A DNA stretch of 64,000 nucleotides from Onchidella celtica. Lineage: Eukaryota; Mollusca; Gastropoda; Systellommatophora; Onchidiidae. Made by a program: the position numbers and the translations under genes. The notes under the pieces are model-generated. The model had not been told where the DNA came from and did no database searches. It saw only the letters and a program-made list of their open reading frames with translations. Below are positions 1 to 11,300 of the stretch, one piece after another; within the stretch, counting starts at the first letter, position 1; every line of letters starts with the position of its first letter. The stretch covers positions 45,421,021-45,485,020 of the forward strand of contig OZ007569.1 of NCBI GenBank assembly GCA_963931925.1. Direction: 5' to 3'.

Positions 1-77
1 CCAAAAGTTCCCTACAGTGTCCAAAGTTTAGTGACATAGAAATAGCACATATGATATATCAAATTAAAGCTTAGCTT

Positions 78-175
78 GTCTGTAATGTGACTATGTAAGT
101 TACAGAGATAGCAAAGGCCTTTGAAGTGAGTAAATAAAGTTATAAGTTTAGTGTAAAAATATGCCCAAACAGAGT
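78..175. repeat. Dispersed repeat, copy 1
   Basis: This stretch resembles 1448-1545 in direct orientation. Both carry a shared core GGCCTTTGAAGTGAGTAAA, preceded by CTTGTCTG and followed by an A-rich segment ending in an ATATGCC motif and CAG. The copies differ by substitutions and small indels, so they are old. A shorter, poorer match occurs near 27928-27975. The family is unidentified. Confidence 0.55.
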
Positions 176-476
176 TGACAACTTGAAAAATTGACTTCAC
201 AACATGTACATGAAGGATGAGTTAACACATGAAATAAAAATCATATCAATGAAAATGCACCAAAAAAAAAGGCTTAAATACAACAAGACTGATTTACTTT
301 GTGATGTTACATAAAATACAGACAAATTATTGAAAATCTTTTATCTAAAAAATTGAAGATAGTAATTTTCAGAAAAAGTGCAGAGTTACTTCCCTTGGTA
401 GCTAGAGATGTCACTATTAATAGCTAATATTTTTACTTGTAGAACCTAGTAAAATACAAAAACACTGCACTTTGGC

Positions 477-1283
477 TTAAAAATGAAATATAATATAAAT
501 AATAGTGTTGTTTTCAAATTTTTGATAAATGGCATACACGAAATGTAGAGATCTAATAGGCAACAAATTAAAAATTAAAAGATGTAGTGGCTTCGTGCTG
601 TAATTGTTGGTGTGTTTAGTTTCTTTATGGCGTGGACATTTGTGTCTTTTAGATTTATAATACACTGTACATCTTTGGTTTGTGGTGAGGGTGTAGTGCT
701 TTTTGTGTGCAATGAAGTACTGGGCCGCAATATCTCCATTTGCCACGCACAACTCCGAATGCACCACCTGAAAGGGTCTCTTCTCTTGCGTCATGTCCCT
801 GGGGCATTTTCGAGCTGTTGCCTGTATTTCTGGCTCCTGTCTTCTCCTGGGGACAAGCTCGCCAGACTTCTTTGCTTGGTAGCGGGCCTGGTGCTCTCTG
901 TGTTAAAATAATGTAAATATGATTTACAGTGAATTAAAAGTATTTCTTGTACACCTGATTTCGAAAGAGAACAAAGTGGACAAAAGAAAGAGAAAGAAAT
1001 CATGCAAACATTGTGTTTTAAAGTACCACTATACTTTATCATGAATGTGTATAAATGAAAATAGATGGTAATAATGGTATAGATCTACATAATTTAAAAT
1101 TCACAAATTTTTTATCCACATACCTGTGCTTCGCCCTCCTTTCCTCCAGCAGGACCACTCTGGCTCTGGTGAGTGGCTCCTACTTTTCTGCCTTCCTCCT
1201 TTCCTTCCCTCTTTTTCGTTGCCTGACCAGGTCATTCCTGTAGCTCTCCAGATTCTCCTCTTTCATCTTTCTCCAGAGTATGT
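477..1283 (-). pseudogene. Possible two-exon coding remnant with in-frame stop
   Basis: Two minus-strand open blocks can be joined: about 1283-1124 and 897-477. Block 1 ends in a GT donor at 1123-1122. Block 2 follows an AG acceptor at 899-898, and the split codon (AG|A, Arg) keeps one frame across the junction. The peptide is very basic and helix-like, rich in Glu, Arg and Lys (for example LLEERRAKHREHQARYQAKK). Block 1 contains an in-frame TAG near 1183, after RKAEK. I do not recognise the family. It could be a decayed transposon ORF, a real gene's exon with a mis-set boundary, or chance. The opposite strand over 612-911 is also open, which weakens the case. Confidence 0.25.
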
Positions 1284-1447
1284 ACTCTTGATGTCATTTT
1301 TTTGATGGTATTACATGTATTGATACCAAGTGTCTAGCCCATATTTACATTTTTTGATTGTCGTATTTTCTCTAATTCCTACACATGTGTAACAAAACAT
1401 TCATATTTATTTCAAACATTTCGAACTGCAACCTAAGCTGCCAGTTC

Positions 1448-1545
1448 TTGTCTGCAGTGTGGCAGTAAATTTGAGAGATAGCACAGGCCTTTGAAGTGAG
1501 TAAAGAAAAAGGTTTAAGTTTAATGCAAAATATGCCTGAACAGCA
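1448..1545. repeat. Dispersed repeat, copy 2
   Basis: Second direct copy of the repeat at 78-175, about 1370 bases downstream, with the same GGCCTTTGAAGTGAGTAAA core. The pair brackets the doubtful minus-strand coding remnant. Confidence 0.55.
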
Positions 1546-1980
1546 GCTAGACAGTTAATCATACAATGCACCTATTCGGAAAAAAAATTTCAAGACATTT
1601 TCAAGACGCTAAATTTCGAATTTAAGAGATTTGTAATTCACTACCAAAATGTTCACATGTGGCAATAATTTCATTTAATTTGTCGTATTAGATCTAGATC
1701 TAGATCTACGGCGTCAGTTGTTAAAACTTCCTCGAGCAACAGAGAATTCACGACTTTTTATAGACCGCAGCTCGTTATCATTAAAAAATACCGTTTCTCA
1801 AAACGTTTTAAAAATTGTGAATTCTATCTTCAAGATTCTTCAAGCCTTAAAAACTTATGTGCGCACTAGAGATGATACTAGATGTATGTTTTTGTTGGTC
1901 ATATTCTTGAGATTCGCAACAGGTGTTAGTCCAGAAAATAACAGTCATCACCTATCGGGCTGCCCTATAGCCAATAGTCT

Positions 1981-2042
1981 GATGATCGCAACCAAAGTTA
2001 GTCCGTGAGATGATGATCGCAACCAAAGTTAGTCCGTGAGAT
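1981..2042. repeat. 31-bp tandem duplication
   Basis: A 31-base unit containing GATCGCAACCAAAGTTAGTC occurs twice in tandem without visible differences. A third, degraded unit follows from 2043. Related TTCGC and GTTAGTC motifs recur in both orientations at about 1914-1932 and 2290-2330, so this may be the subterminal region of an unrecognised DNA transposon. Confidence 0.6.
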
Positions 2043-2339
2043 GACGATCGCCCTTCCGTTAGTCCCAATTCCTGAGATTCGTGCCTGTCGGCACCGCTCC
2101 CGTTAGTCAGTGCACTGATGTTCGCGATGACAAAGCAAAGCAAAGGATAATTCACGTTGTCCTTCTTAACAATCCGCCTAAAAATCACAACTGTTATTAA
2201 AGGAATGCATTTGAAGCTGTTTAAAACCAAAACCGACGCATTATAATCGAAGAAACCTCCGCTATCGGCATTTTTTCCATAAACAAGCGCGAGTCGCGAA
2301 CATCAGAGTCGCGAATATCACAGACTAACATGAAAATAA

Positions 2340-3430
2340 TTCACCAATGCAGAAAATCGTGCTCATAATGCATTATCAATCTTAGTTACGTTCGATGGTC
2401 GGTTTTCACTGGTTCCCTGTTCACTTCAACGCCGCTGTAGAATGGGAACGAAAATAATGGAGCAGTCGGGCCCTTTTGTCACGACGCTCAGATTCCGCAG
2501 ACCAACATCGCACCACGTGTCTTTGAAGTCGAAAAAACACATTTTTTTTTCTTTCCAAGCCCATTTTTTTCATATTGGCACAATTCAGGGTAATTCTTCT
2601 TCAACATGAGGACGTACAATGACAGCTAGATTAAAAAATAAAAGGCTAACGGGCCGTTTTTGAAGTCATTGTTTTGTTCTCTAACACCTTGCGTAATGTT
2701 GACCAATTTGGAAAGCACGCTGGATGCTGATCTTTTCATTGGTTTTCCACTGGTATTGGCTTTGTCTTCTAGCGTCTGCACTATTAATAACTCATGACCC
2801 ACGTGGGATCGCTGGCATGCTTGGAATGTCTTTGTAGCGAGTGTGCATGTACACTGGTCATCATAGGGAAATACCGTGAGTCTAGATTCTGATGTTCGCA
2901 ACTCAAAATTGTGCAACAACAACAATAAAAAACAAACAATCACCACAGTTTTGTGGGTTTTGTATCTTTATTGACAAAGAAACAACATAATATCAAAAAC
3001 ATTTAGGCCTACATCAGTACATAAATAAGAAAATTATAAGACACTGAATAACATTAACAAAGTAACATTATATTATAAATGCTGAGTACATTCTAGGAAA
3101 AAAATTGCCTCAAATACCAGGGAAAGAGTTCTGTACATCCAGACTAGACAGTCAAGATAGGCCTACCCTTTCTTAGGGCTAAAGTAACCCTATCCCTAAT
3201 CATATCGTTAACCCCACCACTCACCCTTTGATTGGCTTAATCCAGAAAAACAAAGGCTTTTGGTCTGGGATAAGGACAGGGTTACAGGCAGAGTACAGCA
3301 GACTAAAGCAGAGGGACCACTAAACCTACGAGTAGTAACCAGTGCCAAATTCTACCCAGAATATCAGCACCCCCCCCCCCCCGGCAATTTCCTCTTTGAT
3401 AAAAGAGGGTTTCCATCAAAGTATGGATGG
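2340..3430. other. Non-coding stretch, nothing recognised
   Basis: No convincing ORF or structured repeat is seen here. It includes a short C tract at about 3370-3382 and an AT-rich segment at 2930-3110. The region 3590-5400 is likewise AT-rich without a supported gene. Confidence 0.4.
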
Positions 3431-3438
3431 ACAGCAAC

Positions 3439-3582
3439 TAGATCTAGATTTGTTTCTCTTCTATCAATTACTTGATCTAGATCTGTCTCTGTTCTGTCCA
3501 TACCTAGAATCTAGAGCTAGAGCTAGTCTAGATCTAGATTTAGAGTCTGCTGGATTTAAAGAATATAGATCTAGATTTTAGA
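3439..3582. repeat. TCTAGA-rich low-complexity tract
   Basis: Dense clustering of the palindromic hexamer TCTAGA and its half-unit GATCTA, including CTAGAGCTAGAGCTAG. The same motif recurs at 1689-1706, 5428-5462, 5664-5676, 5698-5712 and 5741-5761. It looks like an expanded palindromic microsatellite broken by point changes. Confidence 0.7.
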
Positions 3583-5427
3583 TCTAATTATTACCACAAC
3601 AGACATCATGGTTTACATTACACGCGCACAAATGAGCCGGTTCTCCATTGGAATAACAAGACTCCAGCAGTAAAGTGCATGACAAGTACAACATATCATT
3701 TTCTAATTACTTTCTCCTTTAAAATGTTAAAACGTAACCCAAAATACAACTTTATTTCAGTATTAAAGACATACCCCTGTGCCAATAGAACTCATGTTGA
3801 TACCGACTCTCTAAAAGCTGTGTCATAAACTATAAAAATTGTGACCACTTCCGTCAATATACTTGGACATGAAAGTAAATAAATTCCAAATGTCCACTGG
3901 CTTAAAACAAACAAGTATATATTCTAGTTCAGTTTAGAGTTTACTGAATACGTAGGAAAGTACTTAATTTACACTGAAATACTTCATAAAAAGCTTATGT
4001 AAAAATAATTAGTCCGTATCATTTTACAATTTTTTAATGCTCTTAAAAGGTTATTCAAGCTAGTAGGAGATATTTCATTAAAAAGTTAGAATTTTCATAG
4101 CCTTCCGTTCACTCAAGTCATGATTATTATATTTGGCAACATAAAAAAAAAAAACATCCATAATGATGAGATACTATTACATCAAATGTCAGTATAAGAC
4201 TAGATAAGAGGTGACCGTATCTACGACAACTGCAGTGTTACTGCTATTGCTACGGTTAACTGGTCTGGCAAACAACCAAAAACCATTACAATGTGTATTT
4301 GGCCCTTCTTCTGTTCTCTAAAAGCTCTCAAAATGTATTTGAACAGTTTCCTTTTGCCACATTTTGACTTTGCTGTGATCGCATAGATTAACTGTGGTTT
4401 CTAAAAATATCCTTGAGCTCTGTATGCTTTTACACCTAAATTGTTGGTAAAATAGAACAACTTGCATTAGTGCTAAGGTTCAAATTTCGAATTGTGGAGT
4501 ATCTTTACACAGACAATTTTTGTTTCATTGAAGTGGCTTTGGGTTTTGGCAATATTCTCATAAAGTAAGGATTATGTTTCGGAGTACTCTTTCTTATAAT
4601 GGTCCACATGTGCAAGGTATACTGATTCAGCATAAATCAGTATTGCTTGTCCTTTCACAGATTTTGCATAAATTCCAAGTGGTTGGTATTGATGTGTTAA
4701 TGAAACAGAATACCAAGTGGTGTTCTTGAATTCGTATAGAACTCGAGAACAGCTTGACTAAAGAGATCTTTGCCATTTTGTCTTTGCGGAGGTCTTTCTT
4801 TTCATACTTTAAAATTCATAATTAATATCTCTGATTTTATGTGACAACCTGAGCACCTTTTGGGTGTGGTCATTATAAATTATTTGCTTCTTTCACTTGT
4901 TTCTGCCACTTCAGTACCTATTCATTTCCGCCTGATTTTATCTGATTTGGTCATGTGATCGAGGAGGAGGGATAGTATAGATAAAAATAACTCTTCTAAT
5001 CCTCAATTATTATAGCTAACTCTTGTTGAGACATCCGATATCAATGGGCCAATCACAAATTTAGGTCTTGTTTGCCGTTAGGCTACGATAACACTGCTCT
5101 AGCAGCCGCATCTTACTTTATACTGTGACAAGCGCGAATAGCTGTGCACTGAATACTTCATTCACTGATTTTACTGTGGTGATGGCGGAGCAGTCGCGGA
5201 ATGCCTGGATCAGCAAGGGTAGGCATTGTGATGCACTGAATACAACATATTCGTTCTGATAATTTCATTGGTAGTATGCGCATGGTAACAATAACAAAAA
5301 CACATGCCGGCGACCCAGAAGGCGTGGCAAGCGTTGCAGTTTGAGGGAGCACAATAACAGCGGTTACGGTGAACAAAATAATTGCCATCGCAAAAATATA
5401 TCGGATATCGTCGGTGTCATGGCCAAA

Positions 5428-5486
5428 TCACCTAGATCTAGATCATCTATTTTAATCTAGATCTTCTTCTTCTTCTTCTTCTTCCT
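5428..5486. repeat. TCTAGA tract followed by (CTT)n
   Basis: Two TCTAGAT motifs lead directly into a microsatellite of about seven CTT units (5463-5484). Confidence 0.7.
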
Positions 5487-5663
5487 TAAAACTGGTTTTC
5501 TCAGGTTTGAGTATCTCACCAGTGCGCAATAAAAATCGACTCGGCCCGTGTCCCTGGGAGTTAAAAATTTATATACCTATATAAGGGTGTAAGAAGCGGG
5601 AGTCGATTAGATTTATAAAAACTTATAAAAACACTTGATTGTGGCCATGAGCAGATCAACCAA

Positions 5664-5761
5664 TCTAGATCTATGTCCCGGAAACAATAATATTCACTAT
5701 CTAGATCTATATAGACTATTAATTATACTTATAGTGTAGGCCTATAGATCTAGATCTAGAC
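5664..5761. repeat. TCTAGA-rich tract
   Basis: Three short clusters of TCTAGATCTA in about 100 bases, the last at 5741-5761. It belongs to the same palindromic motif series as 3439-3582. Confidence 0.65.
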
Positions 5762-6073
5762 TAGTATAGAGGAGTTCTGAGGAGAAAAAATTGTTCTGTG
5801 CCCAAATTGTCTGACAGCATTTAATGTTTTTCCAACACTACATGTTACTGTTAGGGGAGTACAATCTTAGTCTGGGCCTCGATTGCTGGTGTACGGGTGG
5901 CATTGTAATTGTATTAGGAATAGACAGATTGTGCACAAGATTGTGTCGCAAAGCAGCAAAATCAAGCCACACTCGTTCTGTGCTTCACACTAATGACAGG
6001 TTACAGGACAAGCCGTCAAGGAAATCTTGTGCATTTTGCTTGAATGTGCACGACAGAAAATGGATGGTAGATC

Positions 6074-6303
6074 GGAAGGTCTTCCGCCCGTCCGCGCCAG
6101 TCAAGAAAACACAACTACCCCAGCCCCTTTTCGCCTGATTAGTCAATCTGACGACCGCCCATTGATACAAACTGACTAGACCTTCACACCCCCAGGTCCA
6201 TCTGACCATTCCAATGCAGGTTGTTTAAGCTTATATATATATCTTAATCATATTATGTTTGTTAACTTTTTGGTAAGTGGCGCGGACGGGGGGAAGACCT
6301 CCC
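6074..6303. mobile_element. MITE with perfect 8-bp target duplication
   Basis: A 230-bp element with long terminal inverted repeats. The left end begins GGAAGGTCTTCCGCCCGTCC and continues GCGCCA; the reverse complement of the right end reads GGGAGGTCTTCCCCCCGTCC and continues GCGCCA, giving three mismatches over 26 bases. It is flanked by an exact direct repeat GGTAGATC at 6066-6073 and 6304-6311. An 8-bp duplication fits hAT, Merlin or P-like superfamilies; the ends do not let me choose. It has no transposase, so it is non-autonomous. The short plus-strand ORF starting at 6061 lies mostly inside it and is not a gene. Confidence 0.85.
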
Positions 6304-6311
6304 GGTAGATC

Positions 6312-7302
6312 TAGTGTCAAGTGCAGTATGGGTATTAAAAAGTTGTCTTGTTCTCAAAATTTTATTAGATTCGATGTCACTCATGTCAATATTGTAGGCT
6401 ACAGTGTTTGATGAATTGAAGTGGTTATTCGCAAACATCTGCAAATAAGATCCCGATCTTATTCGCAGATCTATGGGGGTTTCTTGGTTTCATGGTGTCT
6501 ACTATGGAAAAGTTCCTCCAGCTTACCTTGGTCTGCCGTGACGCAATGCCTAGCATCTGCGGTTATCAATTGGAGACTATGAGTTCAATCTGTCTTGGGT
6601 TCAATCCCACTCATGAGCTTTTTTTTTTCTTTTTTTTTTCTTTTTTTTTTTAAACCTTGTACTGCTCATTATTAGGAATCAATTGTTTCCTAAGGATTAG
6701 AAAATTGATGTTGTGGGAAAACTGATCATTACTACTAGTGTGCTCAGTCCAAATTACTTCTTTTATATTTACTCCTGTTCATTTCATTTATTCCTTTTAA
6801 TTGAACAGGACAATTGCTAATTAGAAATAAAAATTTAAATCAAATTTTAAACATATATATATTTTTTTTATATGTAAAAATGATTTCTTTTAGTTAGTGT
6901 GAACTGAAAATTTTGTCTCTCTGTCAAGTGTCATGTTAGATCTATCATATGTAATGTACTGTACTGAAAATATATTTTTGGGATCTTCTCCTTCAGCTAT
7001 TTGTATGTTTTTTTTTTACATTGGATTACTTTTTTGTTTGCATGGAAGTTTAGTTCATTTTTAATCTGCTCTGTCTGACTTTCTCTGTGACTTCACTCGC
7101 AACAAAACTGGCCAATAATTCATCTTAAAAAAAAAAAAAATCCTTGTCACAATTTTATACTCTGGAGCAAAGCAATGATGATTCGGGGGGGGGGGGGGGG
7201 GAAGCAGGAAAAAAACAAAAAACAATAGCAAACAAAAAAAGTCAGCTCTTGCGGAGATTCCAACCCCTCTTACCAACTCGGTAGGAGAGTTTACTTTTAA
7301 GC
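6312..7302. other. Non-coding flank of GNPAT
   Basis: No gene is supported. The stretch holds T-rich tracts (about 6619-6650), an A tract and a long G tract (about 7185-7201). At about 6515-6615 there is a tRNA-like box B (GGTTCAATCCC), possibly a worn SINE. Confidence 0.4.
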
Positions 7303-7417
7303 ATGCCACCGGGGAACCTGAGTAAAAGCGTTACTAAGCAGGATCTCTCTAATACTACAGAGGACACGATAACCGATAAGTATTGCCAAAAAAAAGGCAA
7401 TCTGGTGCATCATTACC
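7303..7417 (+). CDS. Candidate first coding exon of GNPAT
   Basis: The first recognisable GNPAT exon (8106) starts in mid-codon, so at least one coding exon lies upstream. This ATG (A at -3) opens 38 codons, then meets a good donor (CC|GTAAGA) at 7418. The phase left, one base, is exactly what the next exon needs. The encoded start, MPPGNLSKSVTKQDLSNTTE, has no clear family resemblance, but GNPAT N-termini are poorly conserved. A phase match occurs by chance one time in three, and the 5' edge overlaps a sequence resembling a reversed tRNA-type box B. Treat as a lead only. Confidence 0.3.
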
Positions 7418-8105
7418 GTAAGAAATACCATACATTACTCCGAATGGAGCCATCTTACCAAGTGAAGAGCCTAATTATTCAACAAAATAAGCCAGAATTG
7501 TGATCTAAAGGAGCTCTTCCTAAATGAAAATCACAAAACCAAAAATCCATCAGCAAATAAGATTCTGATGTAAGCGTGTGCTGATCTTAAGTGAATCTGA
7601 GCGATTGTTTCCCTGTGATGATGGAAACACTATTTATTGTAAATTTAAATACATTTATACTTTTCAGTGCATTTAGTCTTAGTACTCTTACTATAGAGTA
7701 CTAATCAGTACATCAGTAATCAATAATCTTAAACACAGTGAAGAAAGTGAAGGTGATAACTTCGTGACAGATCTGTGGCTTGATCACTTGATTTGATAAG
7801 ATTTAATGAAATGTGGTATTATCGACTATCAGGAATGTTATCATTAACCAGGGATATTCAATACTGTTGATGAGTTACATGTATAAATGATACTATACAA
7901 GGTCACAGTATGTAAGATAACCTCTGCTTCAGGGCAGTAACCCTGAACTTTGAACTGAGATTAGTGTGAACATGTGAAAAAGCTTTGTCTTTGAGATACT
8001 TTAACCTTTGGCAATGGTTTTTTTTAATCCTATCGCTCCTTTGACACCTGTAATGTTTGCCATTTTAAAGAATGCCATATTTATAAATAGTCTTTCCCAT
8101 TGCAG

Positions 8106-8302
8106 ATGATCCAAAGCTGGTGTCATCACGTCAGAAAGATGTGTTTGAAGATATTTTGGATGAACGAAGGTCAAATAATGACTTACGGTACAGCTTCAAA
8201 GCTCGTGATGTTCCTGTCTTTAAGCTCAACAAGCCGAGAAACCCAGCCCAGGTCAAAGAACAGGTCATGAAAAGTGATAGAGTACAGTTTGCTATTGAAC
8301 AG
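8106..8302 (+). CDS. GNPAT: GNPAT exon, N-terminal region
   Basis: Follows a CAG acceptor and opens with the last two bases of a split codon. It encodes a 65-residue block including [20 protein letters not shown], typical of the GNPAT N-terminal region, and ends at AATTGAACAG-type phase 0 before GTTAGT. Confidence 0.9.
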
Positions 8303-11300
8303 GTTAGTTAGTTAGTACTGTTCGTCTGGCCTTCTGAGTGACTGACTCATACTTGAACTATGCTGGTAAAGTGAAGAGCAAGCAAGCCGCCCCCCCCCCC
8401 ACACACACACACACACAAACTGTCAGATAACTCTTTTTGTTGCCATTTTGTCTCAAAATGTGGCAATTTTGTTTTGGGGGGGGGGGGGGGTGGTATCAGA
8501 GGGCGGAGGAGTAAAGGACTAATGCAAAGGATATTACGAAGTTATAAATAACACAGGTGGATTGGGTGATACATTAAAATGTAATTGACTGTGATATTAT
8601 GTAGCCATAATGCCTGAATTTTCTTTAAGAGTTAAGTTTTCAGTGTGTCCTAATTCCTATCTCTTTTCTCTTGACTGAAAGAACTAATATCAGAAGTGGA
8701 AAGGTGTGTAATTGTCAACAGTTACAGTGAGTTTACAGTTTGAATAGAAAGTCCATGCCTGTATGATGAGAAAGAATACTTACTGCAAGAAATGTTTAAG
8801 ATTTTATATGTTGTCATGTAGAATTTTGAAAGCTGAGACTGGATATTAAAAGGTTGAGATTTGAGTATTAAAAGGTTTTAGAATTGAGTTTTAAATATGA
8901 AATGATACTTATAATGAACATAATTTAATACAGAGCTTCTTGAATGGTGAGGTAATTTTTGTTTTGGTGCTTTTTTCTTTTGTTTATTTTATTATTTACT
9001 CACACTCCTAGGCTTGCATCGACACAAAACTGCCAAAGAGTGAAGTCACAGCAGAAGCTCTGGCAATTTTAGATGAGATGGCCCACAACCAGTGGATGAA
9101 AGCCATCAGGGGGTTTGCATTTTTTCTGGTCAAAATTTTCAAATCACTGTACAGAAGAGTGTATGTGAATGTGGATGGTATACAAAAGGTAGGTGTATGG
9201 TATATATCATCTTAATGTAAATCTTTTTTTTTTTTTCAAAATAAATACAGTAGAGGGGGCTGGGGTAGGGAGCATGGCACACTGTCACAGCACAGCATGT
9301 GACAATAACAGAAATAGAATGATCCAGTGCACACAAATTGTCACTTATCACAGCATGAATAACTCTACGCTCTCTCATTAAGACTGAAAATTGTTAGTCC
9401 ACGTTTGTGTAATTACTACATAGTACAAAGACATTTTTTCCACAGCTGTCCAATTTTTCTGTGTGTGAATTAGCTTGTTTTAGGAGCATTGCACACAGAA
9501 AGCAAATTCTACTTTTTCAAGCTAGGAAAACTATTTTAGTCATTGCTGTTTGCCAGTAATAAAATTGTTTTTGAGTTTCACTATACCTTATATCATATCG
9601 TTGCATGTAGATAAATATTGTTTGTTTTTAAGCAAGATTTGAGCAGCTGCCAAGATTTTTAATATTTATGATTTAATTTAGATACCTCATACACTGACAT
9701 TTCGTTTGTCTATAGGATGCTGCATTTATTTCATTTACTGTATTCACAATGAAGGCATTGTGCGTTATTATAATGTGCAGTTGACTGTGTATGTAGATGC
9801 TGACATGATTTAATATCTGATCAGTACATACGGTGTTCAATACTTGCCATTGTGCATGCTTTATCCTGCTAGGCTAATGGCTACAACACAAAGTATGATT
9901 TCTCGAGTATCAGACAGAATTATGATTTACAAGGACATCATGTTTGCACATTGTATTATTTGGATGACAGCACAAATAACTAGACTTGTATTGTAAATGA
10001 TGTTTATAGATACTCAAATATCATTTGCTCAATGTTCCCTTAAATCCAAGGCATAAATTTGAATGTTGTTTGTAAGTGGAAAACAGAAGATTTTTGGGAT
10101 ATATAATATGGATTTTAAGAAACATGCGGTTTCTGACTAAGTCTTACTAGTTAGTATTTTGAAATTATGAAATATTTTCTTTCAAACAGTTGTATCATTC
10201 TTGCAGACCACTAGTGAGCTTCCATTTTCCGTTTTGTATTTGTTCTGTTTGTTCCATAATGGCCATCTGGTAATTTTTATTTTTCTGCTATTCTATCATA
10301 ATAGAACGTTTGATAAAAATGACTTTTTCTCTTTTCTGACCTGCCACTATTCAGGTGCGAGGAATGGTGAAGGAGTACCCAATATTGTTGATGCCCTCAC
10401 ATCGTAGCTACATGGACTTTCTCCTCATGTCATACGTCTTTTATCATTATGATCTTCCATTGCCAGTCATTGCTGCAGCCATGGGTAAGATGACCTCATT
10501 AATGCAGCCTTTCCCCCAAGGGGGGTCATTAAATACACCTGAGCAATTTTCCTCTTCTGAATGTAATGTCTTAGAAATTAGGGAAAGAGGAAGTTAATGT
10601 CATTTATTTAGATTGCGTGACTGCATTTCACCTCCATCATTCATGATCATTTTGTCATTTTGAAGACTCTAATATCAACTGTTATCTGAGTTTGGAGTTA
10701 CTTGATTCCATTATTGCTGAGCACTTGTAAATTTTAGATTGAATTTGGTTAAAAGTTCCAACTGCTTAACAGAATTGCAGATCTGAAAAGAATTTCTTTC
10801 ATGTACAATTTTGACAAAGATCTTCAATGATGATGAACTTAGCATGTACATATGTAAGCTTGCAAGAATTCGGTGGTGATCTAGCAAAATATAGGATGGT
10901 TTGAATGCACACCAAACACTGATGAACTGTGAGATTTTGAAGGCATGTTGATCATTATTGTCTTCATTTGTCTTTAGTAAATGAAATATTAGGAAAGGAC
11001 AGCACTTGTGTATTGTGTCATATTATGGGATATTAAGACATTGTGAGGATGAAGTAACGGTGTGGTTTCACAATTCAGTGCCAAATTAAGTCATTCAAGG
11101 TAGACATGTTCATTTTGTGTAGGATTAAATGTTAGAAAAAAATTCAAGAAAAATTATCATTTCAATAGGAACCTGAAAAGGAATATAAAATTTACACACA
11201 CATGAACAGCAACATTTTCTTTCATAACAAGAGGGTTTTGTTTATTTTGTTTATCTTTCACAGATTTCATGGGCATGCAATTTATTGGATGGCTGTTGAG

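Noticed and set aside
5824..6209. ORFs on both strands near 5824-6209
   Set aside because: They overlap or run into the MITE at 6074-6303 and show no recognisable domain.
6515..6618. tRNA gene or SINE with GGTTCAATCCC
   Set aside because: Only the B-box-like motif is clear; no cloverleaf or defined ends could be drawn.
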